From: Pontibacter sp. G13
GTDB lineage: Bacteria > Bacteroidota > Bacteroidia > J057
Direction of reading: 5' to 3'
Assembly: GCF_031851795.1 (NCBI RefSeq)
Contig: NZ_CP134696.1
Span: 3,802,501 to 3,866,500 of the forward strand
DNA: 64,000 nt
Below, piece by piece: positions 18,993 through 27,541 of the stretch. The translations under genes were made by a program, and so were the position numbers. A model generated the notes under the pieces. It was not told the origin of the DNA. It saw only the letters and a program-made list of their open reading frames with translations, and searched no databases. Each line of letters opens with the position of its first letter. Positions within the stretch are counted from its first letter, which is position 1.

Positions 18993-19099
18993 TTTTTTAT
19001 ACACCCGCTTGGAAGAGCTGCTTCCTTCGAAATTGTTAGGGATCAATTTCTGAACGAAGGGAGTGAGTTTATCCATGGTGCCAATATCTTTTCCTTGCT

Positions 19100-22000
19100 A
19101 TGAAGCATTTGTTACTGTCTGTGTCTCTATTTTGGGGGATACACATTGCTTGCGCCCAATCCTTCTGGACGCCTCGACAAGCTGTCAATACCCGACACAC
19201 CACTGAACTCCCGAATCAATATTCTGCCTTTGACTTGGAGGAACGGGGGTTGTGGGCAAAACTTCAATCCGTCAAATCTGCAAGTCACTCATCTCCTCAA
19301 GTTATCTCTCTGCCGCTTGGCCAAGGAAATCAGGCCGATTTTCGGGTATGGGAGGGTTCAATCATGGCTCCTGCACTTGCCATGAAATATCCCGAAATCT
19401 GGGTATTCGAAGGGGAAATGGTTGATCAACCCAATGTCCGCCTTAAGGCCAATTGGGGGAAAGGGCAATTTCACGCTATGATTTCAGGTCCAGAAGAGAC
19501 GATTTATCTGGACCCTGTACGCGATACCGATCACCAATATGTAGTCTACGAATCTCAGCATCGCCGATCAGGTGAAGCATTTACCTGCGAAACACACGGC
19601 GAAGAAGCGCTTTTTGAGCAAATGTCTCATATTCACCATCGAGGTATATCCGGCTTGACAGGCGAGGACTTGTACACGTATCGATTGGCAATGGCTGCTG
19701 ATAGTGCCTATACGGCTTTTCATGGGGGCACAAAGTCTGATGCTTTGGCTGCGATGGCCGTGGTGGTCAATCGCGTAAACGGCGTGTTTGAACGAGAATT
19801 TTCGATTCATCTAGAACTGATTCCCAACAACGATCAATTGATTTTCACCGGAGCGGATGGATATACCAATGGGGATATTTTTGCAATGTGGGCGCAGAAC
19901 CAATCTGTTTTGAACTCTATTATCGGTTCAGGAAATTATGATATCGGCCACGTACTCGGCAAATTGAACGGATTTGGCGTAGTCGGTCTCGCTTCTTTGG
20001 GAAGTGTGTGTGGATCTTTCAAAGCTCGTGGAGCATCAGGACTTCCTTCACCTATCGGAGATGGATATATGGTAGAGGTCGTTTGCCATGAAATGGGCCA
20101 CCAATTCGGTGCTACACATACCTTCAATTCCAATGGCGGTTCATGCCAAGACAATCGAACAGGCATTACCGCCTACGAACCCGGGTCCGGGAGTACCATC
20201 ATGTCCTACCCAGGAGAATGTGGCCATGTAATTCAAACTTCAGGAGATGACTACTTCCATACGGGGAGTTTTTCACAGATTTATCAGTTTACCCGATTCG
20301 GCAATGGAAGCAATTGTGTAAGCACATCTCCTACCGGCAATCATTCCCCAACGGCTGATGCTGGCCCGAGTGGATACATCATTCCGATTTCCACTCCCTT
20401 CGAATTGGTTGGTTCTGCTTCTGATATTGACGGGGACGATCTCACCTATAACTGGGAACAGTATGATCTAGGTCCTGCGGGTGCTCCCAATAGTCCTACC
20501 GGGAATGCCCCCCTCTTTCGCAGTATTCGTCCTGATACGCTGCTGAGTCGAGCATTTCCTCGCTACCAGAATATCATCGCTGGGACACAAACGACGGGTG
20601 AAATTCTCCCAAATTACAGCCGTGATATGCAATTCCGTTTTACGGTCAGGGACAATCATCCCGGTTCAGGCGGTGTAGATTTTGATCTGATGACCATGAG
20701 TGTGACTGATCAGGCCGGTCCTTTCCGTGTATTGGAACCGAATCTAGTGACCACTTGGACATCGGGTTTTCTGTATGATGTCGAATGGGATGTTGCAGGT
20801 ACGGACCAATCCCCTGTGAATTGCCAATCCGTCAATTTGAAACTATCCACGGATGGCGGGTATACTTATCCTATTACGCTAGCAAGTAACATTCCCAATG
20901 ATGGATTTGCCCAGGTCGTGGCTCCAGATGTTTCTGGAAACACCATGAGATTGCGAGTAGAAGCTGCCGATAATGTATTCTTCGATATATCAGACGAGCA
21001 CTTCCAGATTCAGCCTTCCACGATCGCAGGGTTCAATCTCTACACCCTCTCACAAGATGAGTTGTTATGCGAATCTGATACGGTTCAATTTGATCTATTA
21101 ACCACTTCGTTGCTGGGCTTTCAGGGAGCGATCAATTTCTATCTCCTCAATGCTCCTGCGGATGTAGAATTGCTTCCCGGCGCAAATCCGGTTATTCCCG
21201 GAGACTCTGTCCAAGTAAGCTTGGTCATTCCTGATAGCCTCGCTGCGGGAACCTATACTTGGGATCTTTTGGGAGTTGCGTCAAATGGCTTTTCCGGAGC
21301 CACTCAACTGACACTAACAGTGGTCGGGAACCAAATTCAAACTGCTGATTTGCTTTACCCGCTATCAGGAGTTGGCCAAGCACAGGCACCGATATTTGGT
21401 TGGTCACCTGTGTTGGGAGCTGATTTTTATGAAGTGGAGGTCAGTGATGATCCGGCATTTGGAGCTTCTGTCATTTGGTCTGGTTCGACCAACTTGACCA
21501 GTATTCAACCGCCAGTCAATCTCGATTTTCTGAGCGTGTACTATTGGCGAGTCAAGGCACATACCCCTTGTGGATTTGGAGACTTTTCATCGGTAGGCGG
21601 ATTTCAGACAGGGTTGTGTGTATCTGCTCAAAGCTCTGGTGGGCCTCAGCCAATATCTGAGTTTTCGTTTCCTGCTGTCGCTAGTTCCCAGGTGGTTGCC
21701 CCATTCGCAGGAACTGTATTGTTTATTCGGATGAATAACATCACAGGCGATCATCCAGCTATCGATCAGTTGAGTGGGACCTTGACGAGTCCTGCTGGGA
21801 CTAAATTATCCGTATTCGAAGGATTGTGTACTGCGAACGCTTCTGCATTTGACCTGACTTTGGATGATCAATCTGTGATGGAACTATCTGATTGCCCTTC
21901 AGTGTGGAATGGTGCATTCCGTCCTTCGAATTCCCTTGCTCAATTTCATGGTGAAGATGCCCAAGGAGCTTGGACCCTTGAGGTGCGAGATTCTACTGTC

Positions 22001-22666
22001 GGTCAAGGCGGAACCCTCAATGGGTGGGAACTAGAGGTGTGTTTCGGTACATCCACTGATCTGGCGATTACGAATCTCAATCCGCTCTCAATCCTTCGAT
22101 ATGATACCAAAGCGATTGATGGCAATCTTCTGTTGGCTCAAGAGTCTGGTACGATGTCTGGGGACCTTACCTTTAAATTGTTGTCTGACCCGCTATATGG
22201 GACGGTTTACAAGAATGCCATTGAACTGGAAGTAGGGGAGACATTTACCCAATCGGACGTTGATCAAGGACTGATTGAATACAGACAAGGAGGGAGTATC
22301 ATTCCTGTCGACAGTTTCCAGATTGAGGTGAGTTCTACTTCTGGAGCATGGGTCGGTACGCCATTTTTTAAGGTGAATGTCGATCTATCCAATGTCTCGA
22401 TTGACCCAGAGGCTGGATGGGAACTTGACATTTATCCGAATCCTGTGAGCGATGTCTTGCATATCAAATTGAATGCGCTTCAAACGGGAGCTTGGAACCT
22501 CAAGGTGTTGGATCTGCAGGGGAGAGTGTTGCATCAAGCCATTCATTCTGCTGATGGAGGTCTCTTCCAGACTGAGGTACATATGAAAGACTGGGCGAAA
22601 GGAATCTACTTGATTCAATTGACGGGTCTTCAAGGGCACATTTCGAGAAAAGTGATCTTGGAGTAA
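19100..22666 (+). CDS. T9SS-secreted reprolysin-type zinc metalloprotease (paralogue 2)
   Basis: 1188 residues with the same architecture as the preceding protein: signal peptide (IHIACAQ), pro-region, catalytic domain with HEMGHQFGATH beginning at His330 and a STIMSYPGECG turn, beta-sandwich domains, fibronectin-like domain (YYWRVKAHTPCGFGDFSS), P-type domain, cadherin-like repeat and T9SS sorting domain (LDIYPNPVSDVLHIKL to SRKVILE). Long blocks align throughout (AAMAVVVNRVNGVFEREFS against AAMVVVMNRVNGIYNREVG), so the pair arose by tandem duplication and then diverged a good deal. Differences include a loss of the His-rich pro-region end. Both keep all zinc ligands, so both should be active. 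Confidence 0.93.
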   Translation: MKHLLLSVSLFWGIHIACAQSFWTPRQAVNTRHTTELPNQYSAFDLEERGLWAKLQSVKSASHSSPQVISLPLGQGNQADFRVWEGSIMAPALAMKYPEIWVFEGEMVDQPNVRLKANWGKGQFHAMISGPEETIYLDPVRDTDHQYVVYESQHRRSGEAFTCETHGEEALFEQMSHIHHRGISGLTGEDLYTYRLAMAADSAYTAFHGGTKSDALAAMAVVVNRVNGVFEREFSIHLELIPNNDQLIFTGADGYTNGDIFAMWAQNQSVLNSIIGSGNYDIGHVLGKLNGFGVVGLASLGSVCGSFKARGASGLPSPIGDGYMVEVVCHEMGHQFGATHTFNSNGGSCQDNRTGITAYEPGSGSTIMSYPGECGHVIQTSGDDYFHTGSFSQIYQFTRFGNGSNCVSTSPTGNHSPTADAGPSGYIIPISTPFELVGSASDIDGDDLTYNWEQYDLGPAGAPNSPTGNAPLFRSIRPDTLLSRAFPRYQNIIAGTQTTGEILPNYSRDMQFRFTVRDNHPGSGGVDFDLMTMSVTDQAGPFRVLEPNLVTTWTSGFLYDVEWDVAGTDQSPVNCQSVNLKLSTDGGYTYPITLASNIPNDGFAQVVAPDVSGNTMRLRVEAADNVFFDISDEHFQIQPSTIAGFNLYTLSQDELLCESDTVQFDLLTTSLLGFQGAINFYLLNAPADVELLPGANPVIPGDSVQVSLVIPDSLAAGTYTWDLLGVASNGFSGATQLTLTVVGNQIQTADLLYPLSGVGQAQAPIFGWSPVLGADFYEVEVSDDPAFGASVIWSGSTNLTSIQPPVNLDFLSVYYWRVKAHTPCGFGDFSSVGGFQTGLCVSAQSSGGPQPISEFSFPAVASSQVVAPFAGTVLFIRMNNITGDHPAIDQLSGTLTSPAGTKLSVFEGLCTANASAFDLTLDDQSVMELSDCPSVWNGAFRPSNSLAQFHGEDAQGAWTLEVRDSTVGQGGTLNGWELEVCFGTSTDLAITNLNPLSILRYDTKAIDGNLLLAQESGTMSGDLTFKLLSDPLYGTVYKNAIELEVGETFTQSDVDQGLIEYRQGGSIIPVDSFQIEVSSTSGAWVGTPFFKVNVDLSNVSIDPEAGWELDIYPNPVSDVLHIKLNALQTGAWNLKVLDLQGRVLHQAIHSADGGLFQTEVHMKDWAKGIYLIQLTGLQGHISRKVILE

Positions 22667-22690
22667 ATCAGCAAAATTCGCCAAGTAATC

Positions 22691-22719
22691 GAGGCCATTC
22701 CATTCACTGGGATGGCCTC
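22691..22719 (+). terminator. Likely terminator after metalloprotease 2
   Basis: Arms GAGGCCATTCC and GGGATGGCCTC pair over 11 bp (one wobble) around a seven-base loop. The T-rich tail (CTTTGTTTGG) is imperfect. Confidence 0.6.
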
Positions 22720-22747
22720 ACTTTGTTTGGATTCCTTAAACGCAAAA

Positions 22748-22767
22748 CGGGCACCAAATGGCGCCCG
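22748..22767 (-). terminator. Terminator of the VWA protein gene
   Basis: On the minus strand CGGGCGCC-ATTT-GGTGCCCG forms an eight-pair stem (one wobble), followed by TTTTGCGTTT, 31 bp beyond the stop at 22799. Confidence 0.6.
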
Positions 22768-22798
22768 CTTTCCCCTGTCGTGTGTTTCACTGGTGAAT

Positions 22799-23983
22799 CT
22801 ATTGCTCAAACTGATAATTCTTTTTCTTCGCTTGGGTACGGATCGCTTTACGCAAAACCATGTCAAGACCGGCTTCCTCTTGTTGGGCTTGACGTTCCTT
22901 GGCTACGAATGCTTTCATCTTCTTGTCAAGTTCCAGAATGGCTTGTTGAATGGAATCACGGGAGGCTGAGATGACCGCAATCGTATCCTGCAATTGCTCC
23001 AAACTCATGGCTTGATAGGTTTCGTCCATGGTTTCTTGATCGATTGCTCCCCAATCCATATCCTCCTCTTCGGCGGCATCCACGAGATCCCAAGAAGTGT
23101 TTTTGTAGGAGCCTTTGGACTTTGAAATTGCTCGTTTGCTCAAGTTGCTGGAGCCGTAGGTAGTGGCATTGGCATCTTGGGTCATCTGCATTTCTTTGCG
23201 CGCTCTTCCTTGTGAACCGTAGGAAATGTAGGTTTCATTCAGGCGTTGGTTGAGCATGTGCAATTCATCGTCGTAAGGAGTAGGGATATGCGATACCTCT
23301 TGGTTTTGGTCAATGTTCATGTACTGACCTTTGGCGAGATCTGCGCCATCCTTCCATTGTGTGCTGATACCTTCGTTATAGTCTCCACAAAAAATGGTGT
23401 TGACCACAATGTCTCTGCTGACGGCTTCTTCGCAGATTTGCTTGTAAAGGACGGGCCCCTGAGAAAATGGCTCATTGCCCGCGATGAAGATCAACCGTAA
23501 GTCGTTGGGCTTGTCGGACCAAGCCAATTGCTCCAATGAAGTCTTGATGACCTTCCCGCAGTACTCCTCACCTCCGTTGGTCGTGAGGGCAAAAAGTTCT
23601 TGAGAAATCAAGTCTAGATCGGTAGTCATCGGCACCAATTGCTTGATGTATCCGCTTTCCATACCGAAGTGATCTCCACCATAAGCATACAAGGCAATTT
23701 CAAGGTTGGGCTGTAGGGCATCATAGCGGGCGTCACCCAATTCGTTGACGATTTGCCAAAGGTATCCTTTGGCCTGTTCGATCAATCCATCCATACTTCC
23801 ACTCACGTCGAGCAAGATGGCTACCTGAATGGTTTGATCAGATGGTGGGGCAGGGGCTAGGGCGGCTGCCGCAACAGTTGGGGAGTTGGGTTGATTCCAG
23901 AATTGGTTCCAGAGACTCTTTGAAGCCACAAGGATCGCAAGGGCGAACGGAAGAAAGGCCAGTCGAGTGAGATGCTTTTTCAT
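22799..23983 (-). CDS. Von Willebrand factor A domain protein, membrane-anchored
   Basis: 394 residues from the ATG at 23983 (MKKHLTRLAFLPFALAIL), which gives an N-terminal membrane anchor or signal; 15 extra residues from an ATG at 24028 look spurious. The VWA domain (about 52-235) begins with the metal-ion site DVSGSM at residues 59-64 and keeps later MIDAS-type positions (MTTDLD, IFIAGNEPF). The C-terminal 130 residues are charged and helical (LQDTIAVISASRDSIQQAIL, KKMKAFVAKERQAQQEE), likely a coiled coil. VWA proteins of this kind bind other proteins through a divalent metal; a partner is not indicated by the neighbours. It is divergent from the histidine-kinase gene over 240 bp. Confidence 0.85.
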   Translation of the reverse strand: MKKHLTRLAFLPFALAILVASKSLWNQFWNQPNSPTVAAAALAPAPPSDQTIQVAILLDVSGSMDGLIEQAKGYLWQIVNELGDARYDALQPNLEIALYAYGGDHFGMESGYIKQLVPMTTDLDLISQELFALTTNGGEEYCGKVIKTSLEQLAWSDKPNDLRLIFIAGNEPFSQGPVLYKQICEEAVSRDIVVNTIFCGDYNEGISTQWKDGADLAKGQYMNIDQNQEVSHIPTPYDDELHMLNQRLNETYISYGSQGRARKEMQMTQDANATTYGSSNLSKRAISKSKGSYKNTSWDLVDAAEEEDMDWGAIDQETMDETYQAMSLEQLQDTIAVISASRDSIQQAILELDKKMKAFVAKERQAQQEEAGLDMVLRKAIRTQAKKKNYQFEQ

Positions 23984-24153
23984 TCGATTATATCTGACGA
24001 GTGGTGGGGTAATAATGTGCAGTTCCATGATTCAACCTACGGGTGAAAAAAAATTTCTTCCATGCACACTCCGTGTAGTTACCTGCTCACTCCGTCAACC
24101 CTCCAAGGCACTATGTGAAATGCCTAAGCAACTCCAGATGTGAGACCCTGTAG

Positions 24154-24161
24154 TATCTTTG
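24154..24161 (+). promoter_or_regulatory. Candidate -7 promoter element of the histidine-kinase operon
   Basis: TATCTTTG matches the Bacteroidota TAnnTTTG element, 62 bp before the ATG at 24224. No TTG is seen at the expected -33 place, which lowers the confidence. Confidence 0.3.
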
Positions 24162-24223
24162 GCCTATCTCTGAAATTGGAAAAGCATCGTTGTATATGTA
24201 TGTTTATTCGAAACGACCACTGT

Positions 24224-26197
24224 ATGAACCGCTTTTGGCTTTGCATATTCCTTGCTGGATGGTGTCTGATTGTACCTGTGGACCTGTATGGACAGAGTGC
24301 TGAAACAAGCACTAGAGCGACTTATTCCAAAAAGGGGAGAGTGGTTTCATCTAATGTGAATCACTTATATGAGTACGCCGCTGAGCAATTTGGCCAAGAT
24401 CCAACTCAGGCATTCGATGCGCTGGAAGAAGCCTTGCAAATAGGAGTTGAATCCAATGACCGGTCCATTCAGGCAGAAAGCTACCTGCGACTCGGAGGAT
24501 TCAATTTGCAGCTACAGCGATATCCCACTGCTGAAATCCAAACTGACCAAGCACTCAAGCTACTTCGAAAGCTTCGAAACCCCCAGAAACTATTCGAAGC
24601 CCAATTGCAAATGGGGGCGATTTACAAAGCTTCAGGAAATTCTCGCAAAGCGCTAAAGTCCTACCAATCCGCGCTCCCATTCGCCCAAAAACAAGGGAAT
24701 ACTCAGCAACACGTCCAGACCTTGATTGCCATTGGGGAGATTCAACTAGAAATGATGGATCTCGATGATGCCGAAAAATCCTTTCAGATGGTACTGCAGC
24801 TTGAGACTAGTCGAAAAAATGAGGCCGGAGTGGCAAGTGCCAATACCTATCTAGGGGATGTGAATGCACTCCGAGGGCAAGAGGAGCAGGCTTTGGGGAA
24901 CTACAAGATGGCCCTTAATACCAATGCGCAGGATGAAGAGCAACTCCGCAATTCTTTGGATCGAGTGGATCAGAGTTATAGGTCCAGAAAACAGAATCGA
25001 TCAGCCATAGATTTTCGACAAGAGATCCAACAGGTTGCAGACTCAATCGGAGGATATGAGCGACTTTCGACCGATAACCGCAACAAACTGGGGGAGTTGT
25101 ATCTCGAAGAAGATGAATCCGAGGATGCGATTGAGCAATTCAGTTACGGTTTGGAAGCAGCGCAGGAGGCAGGGGAATTGGAGGAGCAGCAAGCAGCCTT
25201 CACTGGTTTGGCAAGTGCCTATGAAAAAATGGGAGACTTAGATCGGGCAGTCGCCAATCTCCGGGCCGCCAATACCATCAATGATTCCCTCCTCTTTCGA
25301 AGAGAAACGGATTTCAAAAGCACCCAATCTTTGCTGGCGGAGCTGAGTGTGAGAGATCAACGGATTGCTACTATCAAACAAAATCAGCTCAATCAAGAGA
25401 CGTTACTGGAACTGCAAGATCAAAAGCTAGAGACGCAGCGTGCACAATTAGCCAGACAGAAAACACTGATGCGGGCATTGGCTTCAGGGTTGGTTGTATT
25501 GATGATTTCGGGAGTATTCATTATTCGCAGCTATCGTTCGAAGCGAAGAGCCAATCAATTGTTGGCACTGAAATCGTTGCGAAGTCAAATGAATCCCCAT
25601 TTCATTTTCAACTCACTCAATAGTATCAACAGCTTCATTTCTCGACAGGATGAGCGTAGTGCCAATAAGTATTTGGCGGATTTCTCCAAGTTGATGCGTG
25701 CGGTGATGGAAAATTCGGAACATGATTTTGTGCCATTGAATACCGAGCTCCACGTTTTGAGGCTGTATGTGGGGTTGGAGCATTTCCGTTTTCAGGACAA
25801 ATTCGACTTTGAATTCGAAGTGTCGGATGAAATTGATATAGATGAATTGGATATTCCTCCGATGCTGGTTCAGCCATATATCGAAAACGCCGTTTGGCAC
25901 GGCCTGAGATATTTACCTGAAAAGGGACATCTGTCGGTCCATTTCTCTCAGACAGATAAGAATCTCATCGTAGAAATTGTCGACAACGGTATTGGTAGGG
26001 AAAAATCTCAAGCACTGAAAACCAAAAATCAGCGCGCTCAAAAATCGACAGGCATTCGAAATACTCAGTCTAGGCTAGCGATCATCAAGGAACTGTACAG
26101 CTGGGAAGTGAAAGTGGAAATATCTGATGCTTTCCCTGATACTGATCACGTAGGCACGCGAGTAGTCATCCATTTGCCGCTTCATACTCATTCATAA
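24224..26197 (+). CDS. LytS-type sensor histidine kinase with TPR sensor region
   Basis: 657 residues from the ATG at 24224 (MNRFWLCIFLAGWCLIVP, a signal peptide). Residues 45-370 are tetratricopeptide repeats (AEIQTDQALKLLRKL, ALKSYQSALPFAQKQGN), then a coiled coil (NQLNQETLLELQDQKLETQR), one membrane helix (about 420-440; ALASGLVVLMISGVFII), the His_kinase domain with NPHFIFNSLNS (His459) and a HATPase_c domain (DNGIGREKSQ, TGIRNTQSRL). The sensor part is periplasmic, the kinase cytoplasmic. It should phosphorylate the LytTR regulator whose gene starts 18 bp downstream. Confidence 0.93.
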   Translation: MNRFWLCIFLAGWCLIVPVDLYGQSAETSTRATYSKKGRVVSSNVNHLYEYAAEQFGQDPTQAFDALEEALQIGVESNDRSIQAESYLRLGGFNLQLQRYPTAEIQTDQALKLLRKLRNPQKLFEAQLQMGAIYKASGNSRKALKSYQSALPFAQKQGNTQQHVQTLIAIGEIQLEMMDLDDAEKSFQMVLQLETSRKNEAGVASANTYLGDVNALRGQEEQALGNYKMALNTNAQDEEQLRNSLDRVDQSYRSRKQNRSAIDFRQEIQQVADSIGGYERLSTDNRNKLGELYLEEDESEDAIEQFSYGLEAAQEAGELEEQQAAFTGLASAYEKMGDLDRAVANLRAANTINDSLLFRRETDFKSTQSLLAELSVRDQRIATIKQNQLNQETLLELQDQKLETQRAQLARQKTLMRALASGLVVLMISGVFIIRSYRSKRRANQLLALKSLRSQMNPHFIFNSLNSINSFISRQDERSANKYLADFSKLMRAVMENSEHDFVPLNTELHVLRLYVGLEHFRFQDKFDFEFEVSDEIDIDELDIPPMLVQPYIENAVWHGLRYLPEKGHLSVHFSQTDKNLIVEIVDNGIGREKSQALKTKNQRAQKSTGIRNTQSRLAIIKELYSWEVKVEISDAFPDTDHVGTRVVIHLPLHTHS

Positions 26198-26215
26198 CCT
26201 CAACACTCGAATTCT

Positions 26216-26959
26216 ATGAAAGCCATAATGGTGGAGGATGAAATCGCCAGCCGTGAGACCCTCCGAAATTACTTGACCAAGTATTGCCCATCAGTCGAAT
26301 TGGTGGCTGAGGCTCCTTCTGTAGCTGAAGGCCTCAAGGCGATTGCCCTGCATCAACCAGATTTGGTATTTCTGGATGTGGAGATGCCGTATGGCAATGC
26401 TTTTGATCTATTGGAACAAGTTCAGGATATCACCTTCGAAACCATTTTTGTCACTGCGTACAGCCATTATGCTGTGCAGGCGTTGAATTTTTCGGCATCC
26501 TACTATTTGTTGAAACCCATCGATATTGAGGAACTGATCCAGGCAGTAAGCAAGGTGGAGGAAGCTCAATCTCAGAAGCAAGATCAGTTGAGGACCAAGA
26601 TTTTGATCGACAATCTCAAGACGATGAATCACCAGCTCAAAAAGGTGGTTTTGCCTGTTATGGACGGATTTGAGGTCGTTCAGGTGAAAGATATCATTCG
26701 GTGTCAGGCGAATGGGAATTTCACTGATTTTTATTTGGCAGATGGATCAAAGCGCATGATCTGTAGAACCTTGAAATTCTATGATGAGATACTGTCTCAA
26801 CTTGGGTTCTGCCGTGTCCATAAATCCCATTTGATCAACTTGGAGTACATCCTCTCTTACAAGAAAGGGAAAGGGGGTACAGTCCTACTTCAAGGCAATC
26901 ATGAGGTGGAGGTGTCTCCCTCGCGGAAAAAGGAATTTCTGAATCATTTTATATCTTGA
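26216..26959 (+). CDS. LytTR-family response regulator
   Basis: 247 residues. The receiver domain (1-120) has the acidic pair E7/D8, the phospho-acceptor D54 (VFLDVEMPYG), the threonine/serine switch (IFVTAYS) and the conserved lysine (LLKP). The LytTR DNA-binding domain (about 145-245) shows the usual VKDIIRCQANGNFTDFYLAD and FCRVHKSHLINLEYI segments. Together with the LytS-type kinase it forms a two-component system. The gene for the next membrane protein starts 53 bp after its stop and may be in the same operon. Confidence 0.94.
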   Translation: MKAIMVEDEIASRETLRNYLTKYCPSVELVAEAPSVAEGLKAIALHQPDLVFLDVEMPYGNAFDLLEQVQDITFETIFVTAYSHYAVQALNFSASYYLLKPIDIEELIQAVSKVEEAQSQKQDQLRTKILIDNLKTMNHQLKKVVLPVMDGFEVVQVKDIIRCQANGNFTDFYLADGSKRMICRTLKFYDEILSQLGFCRVHKSHLINLEYILSYKKGKGGTVLLQGNHEVEVSPSRKKEFLNHFIS

Positions 26960-27012
26960 CGGTAATTCCCAAGTTTGCCTATTTGCGCATCCAAACCCTC
27001 AAATTCACGATC

Positions 27013-27498
27013 ATGGCTCGAGATTCTCATCTCATCAAAATGACGCTTTCACAATTCAATGTGCTTTTTTATGCCATGTTGATAGGCTTGACTGTTATGG
27101 TCTCAGTCTTCTATTATTTACAGCATAATGAATTCATGTCTACGGACGAAAGTCTTTCCCAAACGCTTGAAATTCCGCTGTTTGTGATTGTGGCCATAGG
27201 CGTGTTGGGAGCAAGGTGGATCTTCCCATGGATGACGCGACAGATCGACGAGGACCTAAAAATGCCAGAAAAGCTTGCCAAACTGCGGACAGCTTACATC
27301 CTTCGACTAGCCTTGTTGGAGTTGCCTGTAATATTTGCGGGAATCGCCTTTCTGTTGACAGGCAGAGAACAGTATTTTATGCTATCGATTATCCTCATCG
27401 GATATTTTTTCCTGTTTCGGCCCAGAGCAGATCGTTTGAGAGATGCGTTGTCGCTGACCGAATCAGAAGATTTGGCATGGGAAGAAGCTGCTCGTTGA
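27013..27498 (+). CDS. Small four-helix membrane protein of unknown function
   Basis: 161 residues from the ATG at 27013 (MARDSHLIKMTLSQFNVLFY); a TTG-started longer frame overlapping the LytTR stop is less likely. Four membrane helices are evident (FYAMLIGLTVMVSVFYYL, LFVIVAIGVLGARWIF, LALLELPVIFAGIAFLL, FMLSIILIGYFFLF). A helix with charged ends (RQIDEDLKMPEKLAKLRTAY) joins helices two and three. Many Bacteroidota carry such short proteins of unknown role. It lies between the two-component system and a ProRS-like gene, all on one strand with short gaps. Confidence 0.75.
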   Translation: MARDSHLIKMTLSQFNVLFYAMLIGLTVMVSVFYYLQHNEFMSTDESLSQTLEIPLFVIVAIGVLGARWIFPWMTRQIDEDLKMPEKLAKLRTAYILRLALLELPVIFAGIAFLLTGREQYFMLSIILIGYFFLFRPRADRLRDALSLTESEDLAWEEAAR

Positions 27499-27541
27499 TC
27501 CATACTGCCTCAATTACCACTTACGTTTCAAATCCGGATTT

